Below, one piece after another: positions 16,219-25,086 of a stretch of DNA of 64,000 nucleotides (positions are counted from its first letter, which is position 1; every line of letters starts with the position of its first letter). Below the pieces are notes generated by a model. That model did not search any database, was not told the origin of the DNA, and saw nothing but the letters and a program-made list of their open reading frames with translations. A program made the position numbers and the translations under genes. The DNA comes from Acrocarpospora pleiomorpha (GTDB lineage Bacteria > Actinomycetota > Actinomycetes > Streptosporangiales > Streptosporangiaceae). Where the stretch lies: positions 18,666-82,665 of the forward strand of contig NZ_BLAF01000054.1 in NCBI RefSeq assembly GCF_009687885.1. The letters run 5' to 3'.

Positions 16219-16674
16219 TCAGGCGATGACCAGAGTGATCGTCTCGGCCACGCAGGCCGGCTTGGGCGCGCCATCGGCGGTGATGGTGTATCTCGCCGTA
16301 ACGAACGTCCCTTGTGGCGCGGGCCGCACGTCGATGAGCGTGGCGGTTGCGCGCAGGACGGAGCCTGAGCGGACCGGCGTCGGATACCTCACTTTGTTGG
16401 AGCCGTAGTTGAGGCGGGCGGCGCCGAAGTCCAGCCGGTAGATCTGCGACGCGAATCGGGGGAGCAACGACAAGGTGAGGTAACCGTGGGCGATGGTGCC
16501 ACCGAACGCGCTCGACCTGGCCTTCTCCGTGTCGATGTGGATCCATTGATGGTCATCCGTCGCATCGGCGAAATCATCGATGCGGGTTTGGTCGACCAGG
16601 ATTGCCTCGCTGACTCCCAGTGGCTCTCCTATCAACGCCCTCGCCTCATCGGCGGAAGCGATGATCCGCGTCAT
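16219..16674 (-). CDS. MaoC-like single-hotdog (R)-enoyl-CoA hydratase
   Basis: 151 aa. DQTRIDDFADATDDHQWIH holds the Asp/His catalytic pair of the hydratase-2 motif, followed by FGGTIAHGYLTLSL and the strand KVRYPTPVRSG. This is the common short MaoC dehydratase that hydrates trans-2-enoyl-CoA to the (R)-3-hydroxy form. The ATG overlaps the thiolase stop (ATGA). Acting with the neighbouring thiolase and SDR, it completes a beta-oxidation round; the R-specific hydration implies an R-specific dehydrogenase, and the SDR at 17918 is a candidate. Confidence 0.9.
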   Translation of the reverse strand: MTRIIASADEARALIGEPLGVSEAILVDQTRIDDFADATDDHQWIHIDTEKARSSAFGGTIAHGYLTLSLLPRFASQIYRLDFGAARLNYGSNKVRYPTPVRSGSVLRATATLIDVRPAPQGTFVTARYTITADGAPKPACVAETITLVIA

Positions 16675-17882
16675 GACGTAACCCGTTCGAAGACGCCGGC
16701 GAGGCCCTGGCCTCCACCTATACACATGGTGAGAAGCCCGTATCGGCCCTCTCGCCGGTGGAGCTCTCGCGCCAGGGAGGCAAGCATGCGGCCTCCTGTC
16801 GCACCAACAGGATGCCCGAGGGATATGCCGGAACCGTGCGGATTTATTCGGTCCTCGGTGTATGAGACGCCCCATTGGCGCAGGACTGCGATGACCTGGG
16901 CGGCAAACGCCTCGTTCAGCTCGATCACATCCATGTCAGCGATGCTCAATCCAACCCGCTCCAACACTCGTGCGCTGGCCGGCAAGGGTCCCAGGCCCAT
17001 GCGGTCCGGGGCGACGCCTCCGACACTCCACGAGAGCATCCGCACCAGCGGAGTCAGCCCAAGCCGTTCGGCCTTCTCCATCGTCGTCACGATGGCCATC
17101 GATCCGGCGTCGTTCTGGCCACTCGCGTTCCCGGCGGTTACCGTGGCTTCCGGGTCGCTCTGGATCATCAGGGGCCTGAGCCCGGCCAGCGAGTCAAGGC
17201 TGGTATCCGCGCGCGGATGCTCATCAGCGACCAGCAACCCTTCGCCCGAGCGCGTTCGCACCGTGACCGGGACGATCTCCTCGGCGAGGAGGCCGTCCTG
17301 CTGTGCGGCGATCGCTCGTTCGTGGGACTGCAGCGCAAGTTCGTCCTGTTCCTCGCGCGAGATGCCGAAGTCACGACGGAGGTTCTCAGCCGTCTCAATC
17401 ATGCCGCCGGGAACAGGGTAGAAACGTCCCCCCGCGGTCTGCCGGCCGCGAACCAAGCCGTCATGGATCTGGACTCCGGTGCGGGCCCCGCCCCATCGCA
17501 TGTCATGTGAGAAGAACGCGACATTGCTCATCGACTCCGCGCCGCCCGCGAGCACAAGGTCGCTTGCCCCAGCGGCCACCTGCATGACCGCACTGACGAT
17601 GGCCTGCATCCCCGAGCCGCACCGGCGGTCAACCTGCTGTCCGCCGACCGTTACCGGAAGTCCCGCGTCGAGGGCGATCACGCGGCCGATCGCCGGAGCC
17701 TCGGCTGTCGGGTAAGCATGCCCGACGATCACGTCATCCACTGCGTCCGGTTCGAGTCCGGTGCGTTCGAGCAGTCCCTTGACGGCGAAGACACCCAACT
17801 CGGATGCGCTTAAGGACTTGTACATGCCGCCGTACCCACCAATGGCGGTACGGACTGGTTCGCAGACCACGACGTCCCGCAT
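16671..17882 (-). CDS. Thiolase (acetyl-CoA C-acyltransferase)
   Basis: 403 aa, complete. Nucleophile Cys88 lies in DRRCGSGMQAI, His357 in GISLGHPVGATGGR and the second Cys387 in MCIGGGQG, all three canonical. GNASGQNDAG and ELNEAFAAQVIAVL are the other family blocks. Catalyses the thiolytic step of beta-oxidation, releasing acetyl- or propionyl-CoA; the natural acyl chain is unknown. ATG start. It lies 35 bp downstream of an SDR gene and is translationally coupled to MaoC. Confidence 0.94.
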   Translation of the reverse strand: MRDVVVCEPVRTAIGGYGGMYKSLSASELGVFAVKGLLERTGLEPDAVDDVIVGHAYPTAEAPAIGRVIALDAGLPVTVGGQQVDRRCGSGMQAIVSAVMQVAAGASDLVLAGGAESMSNVAFFSHDMRWGGARTGVQIHDGLVRGRQTAGGRFYPVPGGMIETAENLRRDFGISREEQDELALQSHERAIAAQQDGLLAEEIVPVTVRTRSGEGLLVADEHPRADTSLDSLAGLRPLMIQSDPEATVTAGNASGQNDAGSMAIVTTMEKAERLGLTPLVRMLSWSVGGVAPDRMGLGPLPASARVLERVGLSIADMDVIELNEAFAAQVIAVLRQWGVSYTEDRINPHGSGISLGHPVGATGGRMLASLARELHRREGRYGLLTMCIGGGQGLAGVFERVTS

Positions 17883-17917
17883 AGCGACGCCCCTTTCGGT
17901 GATTCAGGCCGAGCCGG

Positions 17918-18658
17918 CTAGATGAGACGGCCGCCAGTCACTTCGGCCACCGTGCCGGTCATGTACGACGAGAGATCCGAGGCGTAGAAGAGGACCACCT
18001 TCGCCACCTCGTCGGGTTCGCCCGCCCGGCCCATCGGGATCTCGGACATCTTCTGGTCCCATGCCTTCTGCGGCATGGCCTCGGTCATCGCCGTACGGAT
18101 CAGGCCTGGCTGCACCGCGTTCACGCGGACGCCCGCATGAGCGACTTCCTTGGCGGCCGCCTTGCTCAGGCCGACAATGCCGGCTTTGGCCGCCGAGTAA
18201 TTGGTCTGGCCGATCATTCCGACCTTGCCGGACAGCGAGGAGATGTTCACGATGGAGCCACCACCACGCTCACGCATGATGAGCGACGCCTGCTTTGTGC
18301 CCAGCCAGCAGCCCTTCAGATGCACTGCGATGACCTGGTCAAACTGCTCCTCGGTCATGTTGCGCATCGTCGCGTCACGAGTGATGCCGGCGTTGTTGAC
18401 CATGATGTCGAGCGCGCCGAACGCGTCGAGAGCGCCGGCGAGCAGAGCGGCCATCTCCTCGGCTTCGGTGACGTCGCACCTCAATCCCCGAGTGACGCCC
18501 GCACCCCCCAATTCCTTCACCGCGACGTCGAGCGCGTCCTCATCGAGATCACCGAGCACGACCCGAGCACCTTCGGTCACGAATCGCTTGGCAATCGCCA
18601 GACCGATGCCCTGCGCACCACCGGTGATCACCGCTGTCTTGCCGCCGAGGAGTCCCAT
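17918..18658 (-). CDS. FabG-like short-chain dehydrogenase/reductase
   Basis: 246 aa classical SDR. Cofactor loop GGAQGIG at residues 13-19, NNAG at 88-91, catalytic Ser140/141, Tyr154 and Lys158 (NYSAAKAG), and the C-terminal PMGRAGEPDEVAKVV and TGTVAEVTGG. Asp37 after the second strand suggests NAD preference. Probably the 3-hydroxyacyl-CoA dehydrogenase step beside thiolase and MaoC, although ring-alcohol oxidation is equally possible for this family. Confidence 0.9.
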   Translation of the reverse strand: MGLLGGKTAVITGGAQGIGLAIAKRFVTEGARVVLGDLDEDALDVAVKELGGAGVTRGLRCDVTEAEEMAALLAGALDAFGALDIMVNNAGITRDATMRNMTEEQFDQVIAVHLKGCWLGTKQASLIMRERGGGSIVNISSLSGKVGMIGQTNYSAAKAGIVGLSKAAAKEVAHAGVRVNAVQPGLIRTAMTEAMPQKAWDQKMSEIPMGRAGEPDEVAKVVLFYASDLSSYMTGTVAEVTGGRLI

Positions 18659-18698
18659 GCTCCGCTGCCTTTCTTCTCAACCACGTTCCAGCTCAGGC

Positions 18699-19916
18699 TC
18701 ACGCGACGCACCCGTCCGCGCGCAAGCGAGCGATGCGATCGGGATCGATTCCCAGTCCTGTGAGGACTTCATCGGTGTCGGCACCGACGACCGGTGCCGG
18801 AGCAGGACCGAACTGACGGCCGCCCATGACCAGCGGTGAGCCCGGCGCGAGGTAGTGACCGGCCCCCGGCTGCTCGATCTCCTGGAACAGCGGGTTCTGG
18901 CGCAGGACGGCCGCGTCGTCGGCGGCCAAGTCGTTGAACGTGCGGTAGGCCGACATCAGCACGCCCGTTGGCGCCAGGATCCGATCGATCTCGTTCCATG
19001 TCCGGCGTTCGAACCAGGTCTCCAGCAACCCCGAGATCACAGCCCGATAGCGATAACGCTGGGTCTCATCATCCAGGTTGGCCTGAACTGCTTTCTCGAC
19101 TGCCTTGATCGCGTCTGTGAGTTCCGTTGCTTCGAGCAGCCGGCGCCAGTGGCCGAGCGTAAGCACGACAAGCATGAATCGCGTGCCATCGGAAGAGACG
19201 AAGTCCCGACCATAGGTGCCGTACACCTCGTTGCCCGACGGCCCACGGCCAATGCCATAGAGCTGCGCTTCGGCGAGGTAGCCGACCGCCCCGGCGGCCG
19301 CGAACGCCACATCCTCCAGAGCGACTTCGACTTGCTGGCCGCGCCGAGTTTCTCGACGCTCATGAACCGCGGCGAGAAGTCCGACGGCAAGGTAGAGGCC
19401 GGCGGCGATATCCCAGGCCGGCACCACGCTGTTGACCGGTGTCCCGCCCGAGCCTGGTCCGGTGATGGTGGGGAAGCCCGTCGACGCCTGTACTAGGTAA
19501 TCGACGGCATTTCGTCCGTCTCGAGTCCCGGTCAGGAGCACGTGCACGAGGTCCGAGCGGCGTGCCTGGAGGTTCTCGAAGCCGAGATCTTCGTAGCGCG
19601 TGTTGTTGCTGATGACGACTCCGCCCCCAGGGTCGGCTTCGGGTCCGGCGGCGCAGATCAGGTCAGCGACCAACTCCCGCCCCTCGGCCCGGCGCAGGTC
19701 GACGGCAAGGTCTCGCTTGCCACCGTTCAAACCCGCCCAGTAAAGACTCGCGCCCTGTCGTCCGCGAGGCATTCGCGAACGATCCGGAGCGCCGCCTATC
19801 GGCTCCACTCGCACGACGTCCGCACCGAGCTGCCTGAGCACCAGGCCGCACAGGGGCGCGGCGACATAGCTGGTGAGTTCGACCACGCGCAGGCCGCTCA
19901 GCGGGCCGTTCATCAT
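18699..19916 (-). CDS. Class III (CaiB/BaiF) CoA transferase, copy 1
   Basis: 405 aa. Starts GPLSGLRVVELTSYVAAPLCG, with the family hallmarks LGADVVRVEPIGG, YWAGLNGGKRDLAVDL, and VDYLVQASTGF, whose Asp is the expected acyl-anhydride nucleophile. EVALEDVAFAA and the C-terminal GLGIDPDRIARLRADG complete it. Transfers CoA between an acyl-CoA and a free acid. AAGGAG precedes two adjacent ATG codons (19916 and 19913); spacing slightly favours the second. It is one of two such enzymes in this operon, so two acids may be activated, or the two may have different donors. Confidence 0.9.
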   Translation of the reverse strand: MMNGPLSGLRVVELTSYVAAPLCGLVLRQLGADVVRVEPIGGAPDRSRMPRGRQGASLYWAGLNGGKRDLAVDLRRAEGRELVADLICAAGPEADPGGGVVISNNTRYEDLGFENLQARRSDLVHVLLTGTRDGRNAVDYLVQASTGFPTITGPGSGGTPVNSVVPAWDIAAGLYLAVGLLAAVHERRETRRGQQVEVALEDVAFAAAGAVGYLAEAQLYGIGRGPSGNEVYGTYGRDFVSSDGTRFMLVVLTLGHWRRLLEATELTDAIKAVEKAVQANLDDETQRYRYRAVISGLLETWFERRTWNEIDRILAPTGVLMSAYRTFNDLAADDAAVLRQNPLFQEIEQPGAGHYLAPGSPLVMGGRQFGPAPAPVVGADTDEVLTGLGIDPDRIARLRADGCVA

Positions 19917-19947
19917 GTGTCTCCTTAGCTCGATCGCGCTGACACAA

Positions 19948-20718
19948 TCAGCTGTTGTCGAAGAGGTGGTGCCCGCCGTCGACCACGATCGTCTGTCCCT
20001 GTACCCATGCCGCCGCGGGAGACGCGAGGAAGAGCACCACGTTGGCGATGTCTTCCGGCTGGCCGAGCCGGCCCGCAGGAGAGTCGGCGAGGACCCGCTG
20101 ATAACCAGGATCGTTGTTCTCCTTGCGCTTCTCGTAGAAGTGCCCGGGAGCAGTGGTCGGGCCTGGCGCCACAGAGTTGACCCGGATCCCTTCGACCGCG
20201 AGTTTCTTGGCCTGGCTCTTCGTGTAGTGGACCAGCGCCGCCTTGATCGCCGCATAGGCCGGGGCGATCATCGACGGCTTGTACGCCGTCGTGGACGTGA
20301 TGTGGATCAAGCTCGGGGACCCGCTCCTCCGGAGCCAAGGCAGGGCCGCCCAACTGGCCCGCAACGTCCCCATCAGGTCGGTCCGGATGGCTGCTCCCCA
20401 GCCATCCTCGTCGTCCGATCGGCCGAAACCGGAGGCATTGTTCACGAGCACGTCGATGCCACCCAGAGCGCGCGCCGCTTCTTCGATGTAGAGCTCGACG
20501 GCATCCTCGTCCGACAGGTCGCACACTGCCGTGTGGATGGCGGCGCCGGGAACGCGCTCCTCGATCCACGACTTGCTCGCATCCAGCGCGACCGCCTTGC
20601 GGCCGCAGATCGAGACCGCGGCTCCCGCGGCCGCGAACTCCTTCGCGATTCCACGACCAATTCCACGGCTCGCCCCGGTCACGATGACGCGATAGCCGTT
20701 GAGTCCGAAGTCAGCCAT
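19948..20718 (-). CDS. Short-chain dehydrogenase/reductase
   Basis: 256 aa. TGASRGIG at residues 14-21, VNNASGFGR at 92-100 (Ser in place of the usual Gly), active-site SxxxxY-K with Tyr155 and Lys159 (AYAAIKA), and the C-terminal GRLGQPEDIANVVLFL. This layout resembles the 2,4-dienoyl-CoA reductase/peroxisomal-type SDR branch as well as general FabG-like enzymes, so the exact reaction is open. ATG after TGAGGTTGAACG; it starts 10 bp after the NmrA-like gene. Confidence 0.88.
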   Translation of the reverse strand: MADFGLNGYRVIVTGASRGIGRGIAKEFAAAGAAVSICGRKAVALDASKSWIEERVPGAAIHTAVCDLSDEDAVELYIEEAARALGGIDVLVNNASGFGRSDDEDGWGAAIRTDLMGTLRASWAALPWLRRSGSPSLIHITSTTAYKPSMIAPAYAAIKAALVHYTKSQAKKLAVEGIRVNSVAPGPTTAPGHFYEKRKENNDPGYQRVLADSPAGRLGQPEDIANVVLFLASPAAAWVQGQTIVVDGGHHLFDNS

Positions 20719-20728
20719 TCGTTCAACC

Positions 20729-21613
20729 TCAGTTCGCCGCACTCAGCAGCTTCTCACGATGACTGACGGCCCACTCGCGGAGGTCCGTGAGCGGCACGCC
20801 ATAGCCTTCGAGCGCCTTCGGGTCGACCTGCCAACCGACGTCTTCCAGCCACCGCTGCGTGCCGGCCTTCGGTCGCACATCGGCAGCGAGCTGACTCTCA
20901 TCCACCTGCCGGTAGACGATCTCCTGTTGTAGTGCTTCGGACAGCACCGAAGCCAACTCCATCATCGAGGGATAGTCACCGGCCAAATCGATCACGTGAC
21001 CGGCGATCGCGTCAGGATGCGCGAAGGCGTGGGCGGCGAACGCGGCGATGTCGTCGACCGCGATCATGGCGATCCGCGTCTCAGGCCGTATGACGAACTC
21101 GATGCTCCTGCGGGCGATGGCGTGCCGAAAGGCATCGTCCAAGAACATGTCCATGAAGAAGGTGGGACGAAGCACGGTGGTGAGCGGGATGCCTGACGTC
21201 GTCAGATACTCCTCGATCCGGCCCTTGCTCTCGAAGTGCGCGACTCCCGTGGGCTGATCCGCTGAGGCGACCGAGCCGTACACGACATGACGAATGCCGG
21301 CTTCGCGGGCAATGTCGATCGCCGACTTGGCCTGGCGCTCCTCCTCGTCTACTCCACTTTCGTACGGCGTGGTGGTGAGATACAGCCCGGATGCACCTTG
21401 GAGCGCATTCCTGATCGACTCGCGGTCGCCAAGGTCGCACCGAACGACGTCCGCGCCAAGCGCAGCGAGCTCACGCGCGGAAGGCGACTCCGGACGGCGG
21501 GTCAGCGCTCGGACCTTTCGCCCAGCGCCGATCAATGCGCGGGTGGCTGCGCCACCCTGCCGGCCCGTCGCGCCGGTGACGGCGACGATGGCAGGGTCGG
21601 CTATCGAGGACAC
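20729..21613 (-). CDS. NmrA-like atypical SDR (NAD(P)-binding protein)
   Basis: 294 aa. AVTGATGRQGGAATRALIGAG is an NmrA/HSCARG-type nucleotide loop (about residues 11-22). LYLTTTPYESGVDEEERQ, HVVYGSVASADQPTGVAHFESK and TVLRPTFFMDMF are typical of the family. These proteins either sense the NADP(H)/NADP+ balance or reduce quinones and ketones. The Lys in HFESK replaces the classical catalytic YxxxK. No Cys or metal sites. In this operon it could be a redox sensor or an enone/quinone reductase; I cannot choose. Confidence 0.85.
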   Translation of the reverse strand: MSSIADPAIVAVTGATGRQGGAATRALIGAGRKVRALTRRPESPSARELAALGADVVRCDLGDRESIRNALQGASGLYLTTTPYESGVDEEERQAKSAIDIAREAGIRHVVYGSVASADQPTGVAHFESKGRIEEYLTTSGIPLTTVLRPTFFMDMFLDDAFRHAIARRSIEFVIRPETRIAMIAVDDIAAFAAHAFAHPDAIAGHVIDLAGDYPSMMELASVLSEALQQEIVYRQVDESQLAADVRPKAGTQRWLEDVGWQVDPKALEGYGVPLTDLREWAVSHREKLLSAAN

Positions 21614-21641
21614 GTGTCAAGCCTCCTTCAATTGACGCGGA

Positions 21642-22868
21642 CTAGATGACGCCATTGGTCCTCAACTGCTCGATCTGGCTGTCGTCGAAGCCGAGGACCT
21701 CGCGAAGGACTTCTCCGGAGTGCTCGCCCAACAGGGGCGACGGGGTCGGCGGAACCGGTCTGGACGCAGAGAACTGCACCGGACTTCCGAATGCGCGGAT
21801 CGGGCCAAGGGTGGGATGCTCCATCGTCTGGATCATCTCCCGCTCGATGAGGTGCTTGTCCTCGAGCACCTCAGGAACGGTCAGAACCGGGGCGACGGGG
21901 ATGCCCGCCTCCATCAGCTGGGTCACCACGGTCGCGCGGGGAAGCTCGATCGTCCATGCGCAGACCAGCTCGTCGACCTCAGCGCTTCTCGCCGCCCGAC
22001 TGGTCATGGCGGCCAGACTCGGGTCCGCGCCCAGATCCGGTCGGCCCATCACGTCGCAGAGCCGCTGCCAATGCCTATCCGCAGCACACAGAATGGCCAC
22101 GAACCCATTGGAGGTCGGATAGACGTTGTACGGCGAGACGCTCAGGGAACCATGCTGGTTGCCGGTGCGCTGGGGATGGCTCTCACCGTTGGTGAGATAT
22201 CCGCTGATGTTCGATGTGAGGTACGGCAGCAGGGCGTCCTGCATGGAGACATCCGCACGCTGGCCCTCGCCGGTGAGGTCCCGCTGGTAGAGGGCGGCGA
22301 CGACGGCCAGCGCCAGGTGGGTGCCACCAGCGAAGTCGGCGACCGCGACCCCCGCCTTCACGGGCGGCGTATCCGGAAAGCCGTTTGATGCCATGACCCC
22401 GGTCATCGCCTGAACGGTCAGGTCCATTGCGCCGAGTTGGGAGTAAGGCCCGCTCTGTCCGAAGCCGGTCGCGCTGGCGTAGATGAGGCGGGGATTGACG
22501 GCCTTCAGGGTCTCGTAGCCGACACCGAGCCTGTCCATCACACCAGGCGCGTAGTTCTCGATGATGACATCGGCGCGCTCCGCCAGAGAACGCAACACTT
22601 CCTTACCTTCATCCGTTTTCAGGTTGAGTCTCACGCCGCTCTTGTTCGTGTTCAGGAGAGTCAGAGCGATGGGCTCGACACCAGGAGGGGTACGGTGGCG
22701 CGTGAGCTCACCAGTCGGGGGCTCGATCTTGATGACCTTGGCCCCCAGCCGCGCGAGGAGAAAGCCGCAGTACGGCCCGCAGTAGATCTGGCCGAGCTCA
22801 AGTACCACGACCCCGTCAAGGGGTGCCTTAGCCTGCGGACCAGTTCGTCCGACGTCTGCGGTGCTCAT
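21642..22868 (-). CDS. Class III (CaiB/BaiF) CoA transferase, copy 2
   Basis: 408 aa. GVVVLELGQIYCGPYCGFLLARLG, KIEPPTGELTRHRTPPG and LNTNKSGVRLNLKTDEGKEVL are family blocks; Asp in MDLTVQAMTGVMASNG is the likely nucleophile. PYNVYPTSNGFVAILC is a strong family signature. It is only distantly similar to the transferase at 18699, so the two are not recent duplicates. Start set at the ATG that overlaps the upstream stop (TGATG); a GTG codon just before is an alternative. Likely loads CoA onto an organic acid intermediate, for example by exchange with succinyl- or acetyl-CoA. Confidence 0.91.
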   Translation of the reverse strand: MSTADVGRTGPQAKAPLDGVVVLELGQIYCGPYCGFLLARLGAKVIKIEPPTGELTRHRTPPGVEPIALTLLNTNKSGVRLNLKTDEGKEVLRSLAERADVIIENYAPGVMDRLGVGYETLKAVNPRLIYASATGFGQSGPYSQLGAMDLTVQAMTGVMASNGFPDTPPVKAGVAVADFAGGTHLALAVVAALYQRDLTGEGQRADVSMQDALLPYLTSNISGYLTNGESHPQRTGNQHGSLSVSPYNVYPTSNGFVAILCAADRHWQRLCDVMGRPDLGADPSLAAMTSRAARSAEVDELVCAWTIELPRATVVTQLMEAGIPVAPVLTVPEVLEDKHLIEREMIQTMEHPTLGPIRAFGSPVQFSASRPVPPTPSPLLGEHSGEVLREVLGFDDSQIEQLRTNGVI

Positions 22869-23632
22869 CACTTCTGCTTCTTCGCAGCCATCTCGGCGCG
22901 GTACTTTGTGATCCAGGATTGGGTGTCAGGGTTCGCGAAGTTCATGCCGTACTCCATGAGACTGATCTGTACGCCTTCCTTGTGGGGATGCTGCAACCAG
23001 ACCTCAAACAGGCGCTTCTGCGACGCCACAGCAGCTGGAGACCTGCCCAGCAGGTGCTTCTCGGCGAACTCCGCTGCGGCATCGCGGGCGGTGCCGGCGG
23101 GGACGACCCGGTTGAGAAAGCCCCACTCCTCCATCTGCCTGGCCGGATAGAAGCCGCCGGTCAGTAACATCTCTTTCGCGCGGGTCATGCCGATGTGCTG
23201 CTGCAGAAGCGATATGTCCATAACGCACGGCATGCCGACGTTGATCTCGGGCATGCTGAACGACGACTTGTCGGTCGCGATGCGGAAGTCGCATACCAGC
23301 GAGACGTCGAATGCGAGACCGACGCAGTAGCCCTCAATCGCAGCGATCGTCGGGATCTCCAGCGAGCGGATCGTGTCGAGGAACTTCGCGCCAATGCGGA
23401 TGTGCGCCATCGAGGAGTTCAGGTCGAACCCGGAGAACTCTTCGACGTACATGCCGGCCGAGAAGTTGCCGTTCGCGCCCTGGAAGATCACGACCTCCGT
23501 CCCTTCGGGGCGCGTCTCAAGAGCCTCGATCACCGCCAGCAGGTCCTCGTCGCGGAGCGCGTTGATCTTGCCAGGACGGTCGAACGTGATGCACCGGATT
23601 GAGCCTTCGTTCTTGACCTTGACGATCGTCAT
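22868..23632 (-). CDS. Crotonase-superfamily enoyl-CoA hydratase/isomerase
   Basis: 254 aa. IRCITFDRPGKINAL, GANGNFSAGMYVEEF (oxyanion hole), GYCVGLAFDVSLVCDFRIA and FSMPEINVGMP. The first catalytic Glu is replaced by Asp while the second Glu (MPEINVG) is kept, a pattern closer to isomerases or hydrolases of the superfamily than to hydratase. Start placed at the ATG giving TIVKVKNEG, preceded by GAGAGGGA; the longer in-frame ATG at 23698 lies inside the operator at 23683-23713 and leaves no room for a promoter. First gene of the 23632-13099 operon. Confidence 0.87.
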   Translation of the reverse strand: MTIVKVKNEGSIRCITFDRPGKINALRDEDLLAVIEALETRPEGTEVVIFQGANGNFSAGMYVEEFSGFDLNSSMAHIRIGAKFLDTIRSLEIPTIAAIEGYCVGLAFDVSLVCDFRIATDKSSFSMPEINVGMPCVMDISLLQQHIGMTRAKEMLLTGGFYPARQMEEWGFLNRVVPAGTARDAAAEFAEKHLLGRSPAAVASQKRLFEVWLQHPHKEGVQISLMEYGMNFANPDTQSWITKYRAEMAAKKQK

Positions 23633-23682
23633 CTTGTCCAGCGGTCCCTCTCGCGTCGACAACGCCACACCATCGTAGCCTA

Positions 23683-23713
23683 TTGCATACCATCGCATAC
23701 GTCAGTGTCTCAA
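23683..23713 (-). promoter_or_regulatory. Promoter with paired GNATNC operator, start of the 23632-13099 operon
   Basis: Read on the minus strand: TTGAGA (-35, 23713-23708), 18-bp spacer, TATGCA (-10). Hexamers GTATGC-GATG-GTATGC occupy 23700-23685 with exact 10-bp pitch, overlapping the spacer and -10, as expected for repression. Same motif as at 12216, 33026, 37539, 41591-41626, 42323, 47431 and 50499. Confidence 0.68.
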
Positions 23714-23746
23714 CCTCCTCCTTGGTGACCGTGCGGGCCGGGCGCG

Positions 23747-24583
23747 TCAGTACAGTCCGACGGGTGCCACGGTGCCAAACAGCACGGAATCGAAGGCTTG
23801 GGCGATCCCTTCCGTGGTCGCGATGTCCTCAGTGACCCGGGTCGTCCGGAAGTGCGGCGGATCAAGCAGCGAGAGGCTCCTGCCGTCATACCGCACGACC
23901 TGACCGTTCAGGGAACCGGAAGCATCGCTCATCAGGTAGACGACCGCCGGGGCGATCTGCTCGGGCCGCGGCCGGGTCACGCCGTCCTTGCGGTCCTCGA
24001 CCGGGCTCATCGCGGTCTGTGCCACCGGTGCGAGCGCGTTGACCTGGATGCCGTGCTGAGCCGCTTCCAGTGCGAGGTTGTAGGTCAGCGAGGCGACAGC
24101 ACCCTTGGTGGTTCCGTAGGCGACCATCCCTGGTAGGCCGATGTGGGCCCCTGATGTGACGTTGAGGATCTTGCCGCGGCGCTGGGCGGCCATGATGCGG
24201 AATGCGTGCATGGCCGGGAACAGGCTGCCGAGCACATTGATCTCCACTATGCGGCGCACCCGCGCCTCGTTCTCATCCAGGGGAGACGCGGCGTGCTGCA
24301 CGGCGGCGTTGTTCACCAGACCGTCGAGAGAGCCGAACTCCTTGACGCAGGTTCGCATGAGCTCCTCGGCACTGTCCCAGTCAGCGACCGAGCCTACGCA
24401 GGCGATCGCGGTGCCGCCGCCCGCGACGATCTCCTCGACGACCCCGCGCACGCCGTCGGCGTTGACATCACTGGCAACGACCCGAGCACCGGCTTCGGCG
24501 AGTGCTCGCGCGTACGCGTGACCGAGACCCGCGCCGGCGCCGGTGACCACGATGGCCCTGCCATCGAGCATCTTGTTGTTCAT
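23747..24583 (-). CDS. Short-chain dehydrogenase/reductase, MFE-2-like
   Basis: 278 aa. Cofactor loop TGAGAGLG at residues 14-21 with the HAYARALAEAGARVVASDVN continuation seen in the dehydrogenase part of bacterial multifunctional enzyme-2-like SDRs. Catalytic Ser/Tyr/Lys are in NVTSGAHIGLPGMVAYGTTKGA. The C-terminal third (NGQVVRYDGRSLSLLDPP) is longer than in FabG. ATG overlaps the SnoaL-like stop (ATGA). Likely oxidises a secondary alcohol or a 3-hydroxyacyl-CoA. Last gene of the 32968-23747 operon. Confidence 0.88.
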   Translation of the reverse strand: MNNKMLDGRAIVVTGAGAGLGHAYARALAEAGARVVASDVNADGVRGVVEEIVAGGGTAIACVGSVADWDSAEELMRTCVKEFGSLDGLVNNAAVQHAASPLDENEARVRRIVEINVLGSLFPAMHAFRIMAAQRRGKILNVTSGAHIGLPGMVAYGTTKGAVASLTYNLALEAAQHGIQVNALAPVAQTAMSPVEDRKDGVTRPRPEQIAPAVVYLMSDASGSLNGQVVRYDGRSLSLLDPPHFRTTRVTEDIATTEGIAQAFDSVLFGTVAPVGLY

Positions 24584-25071
24584 GACGTCACGCCGCTCAG
24601 CCAAGGAATCTCCGGGAGGTCCCGTGGCCACATGTCATGTGTCAGCCGGCTGAACGGAATCTCGAAGCGGAACTGGATCCGCCAACCTTCGGCCGTGTAG
24701 GCGTACTCGGCCTTATACATGCCGACGACCTCCAGTCGCCGCCCGGCCTCCCGGCCGACGCCGGCGAACGTGAAGGGGATCACGGCGCGAGCCTTGTCCC
24801 CATCGAAGGTCAGGTCGGGCCGAGAGATCGAGTGCACGCCGCGCATGGTGCTGTTGAACAGGTCGCAGCGGCCCTTGAGCTCGGCGCGGCCGCGCGCGCG
24901 GATCTCGGGTGTGCCGTCGGGAAGTGCGACGGCGAACATGCCGTCTTCGGTGAAGAGCCGGCTCCAACCGGCGCCGTCGCCGGCATCCCAGCGAGGTGCG
25001 TACGCGGCCTCGAGCGCGAGCACATCCATGTGGTCCGACATCTGATCACGAATCGCCACCGCGTCACTCAC
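24580..25071 (-). CDS. SnoaL/NTF2-like small protein
   Basis: 163 aa single NTF2-like cone-shaped fold: DVLALEAAYAPRWDAGDGAGWSRLF, then MFAVAL, VHSISRPDLTFDGDKARAVIPF and a final AEYAYTAEGWRIQFRFEI strand. Family members include scytalone dehydratase-like hydratases, ring-hydroxylating dioxygenase beta subunits, ketosteroid isomerases and polyketide cyclases. His/Asp residues in the pocket are compatible with dehydratase or isomerase chemistry. GTG start is taken because it lies just after the aldehyde dehydrogenase stop; an ATG at 25041 is possible. Coupled to the following SDR. Confidence 0.82.
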   Translation of the reverse strand: MSDAVAIRDQMSDHMDVLALEAAYAPRWDAGDGAGWSRLFTEDGMFAVALPDGTPEIRARGRAELKGRCDLFNSTMRGVHSISRPDLTFDGDKARAVIPFTFAGVGREAGRRLEVVGMYKAEYAYTAEGWRIQFRFEIPFSRLTHDMWPRDLPEIPWLSGVTS

Positions 25072-25086
25072 CTCGCCACAACTTTT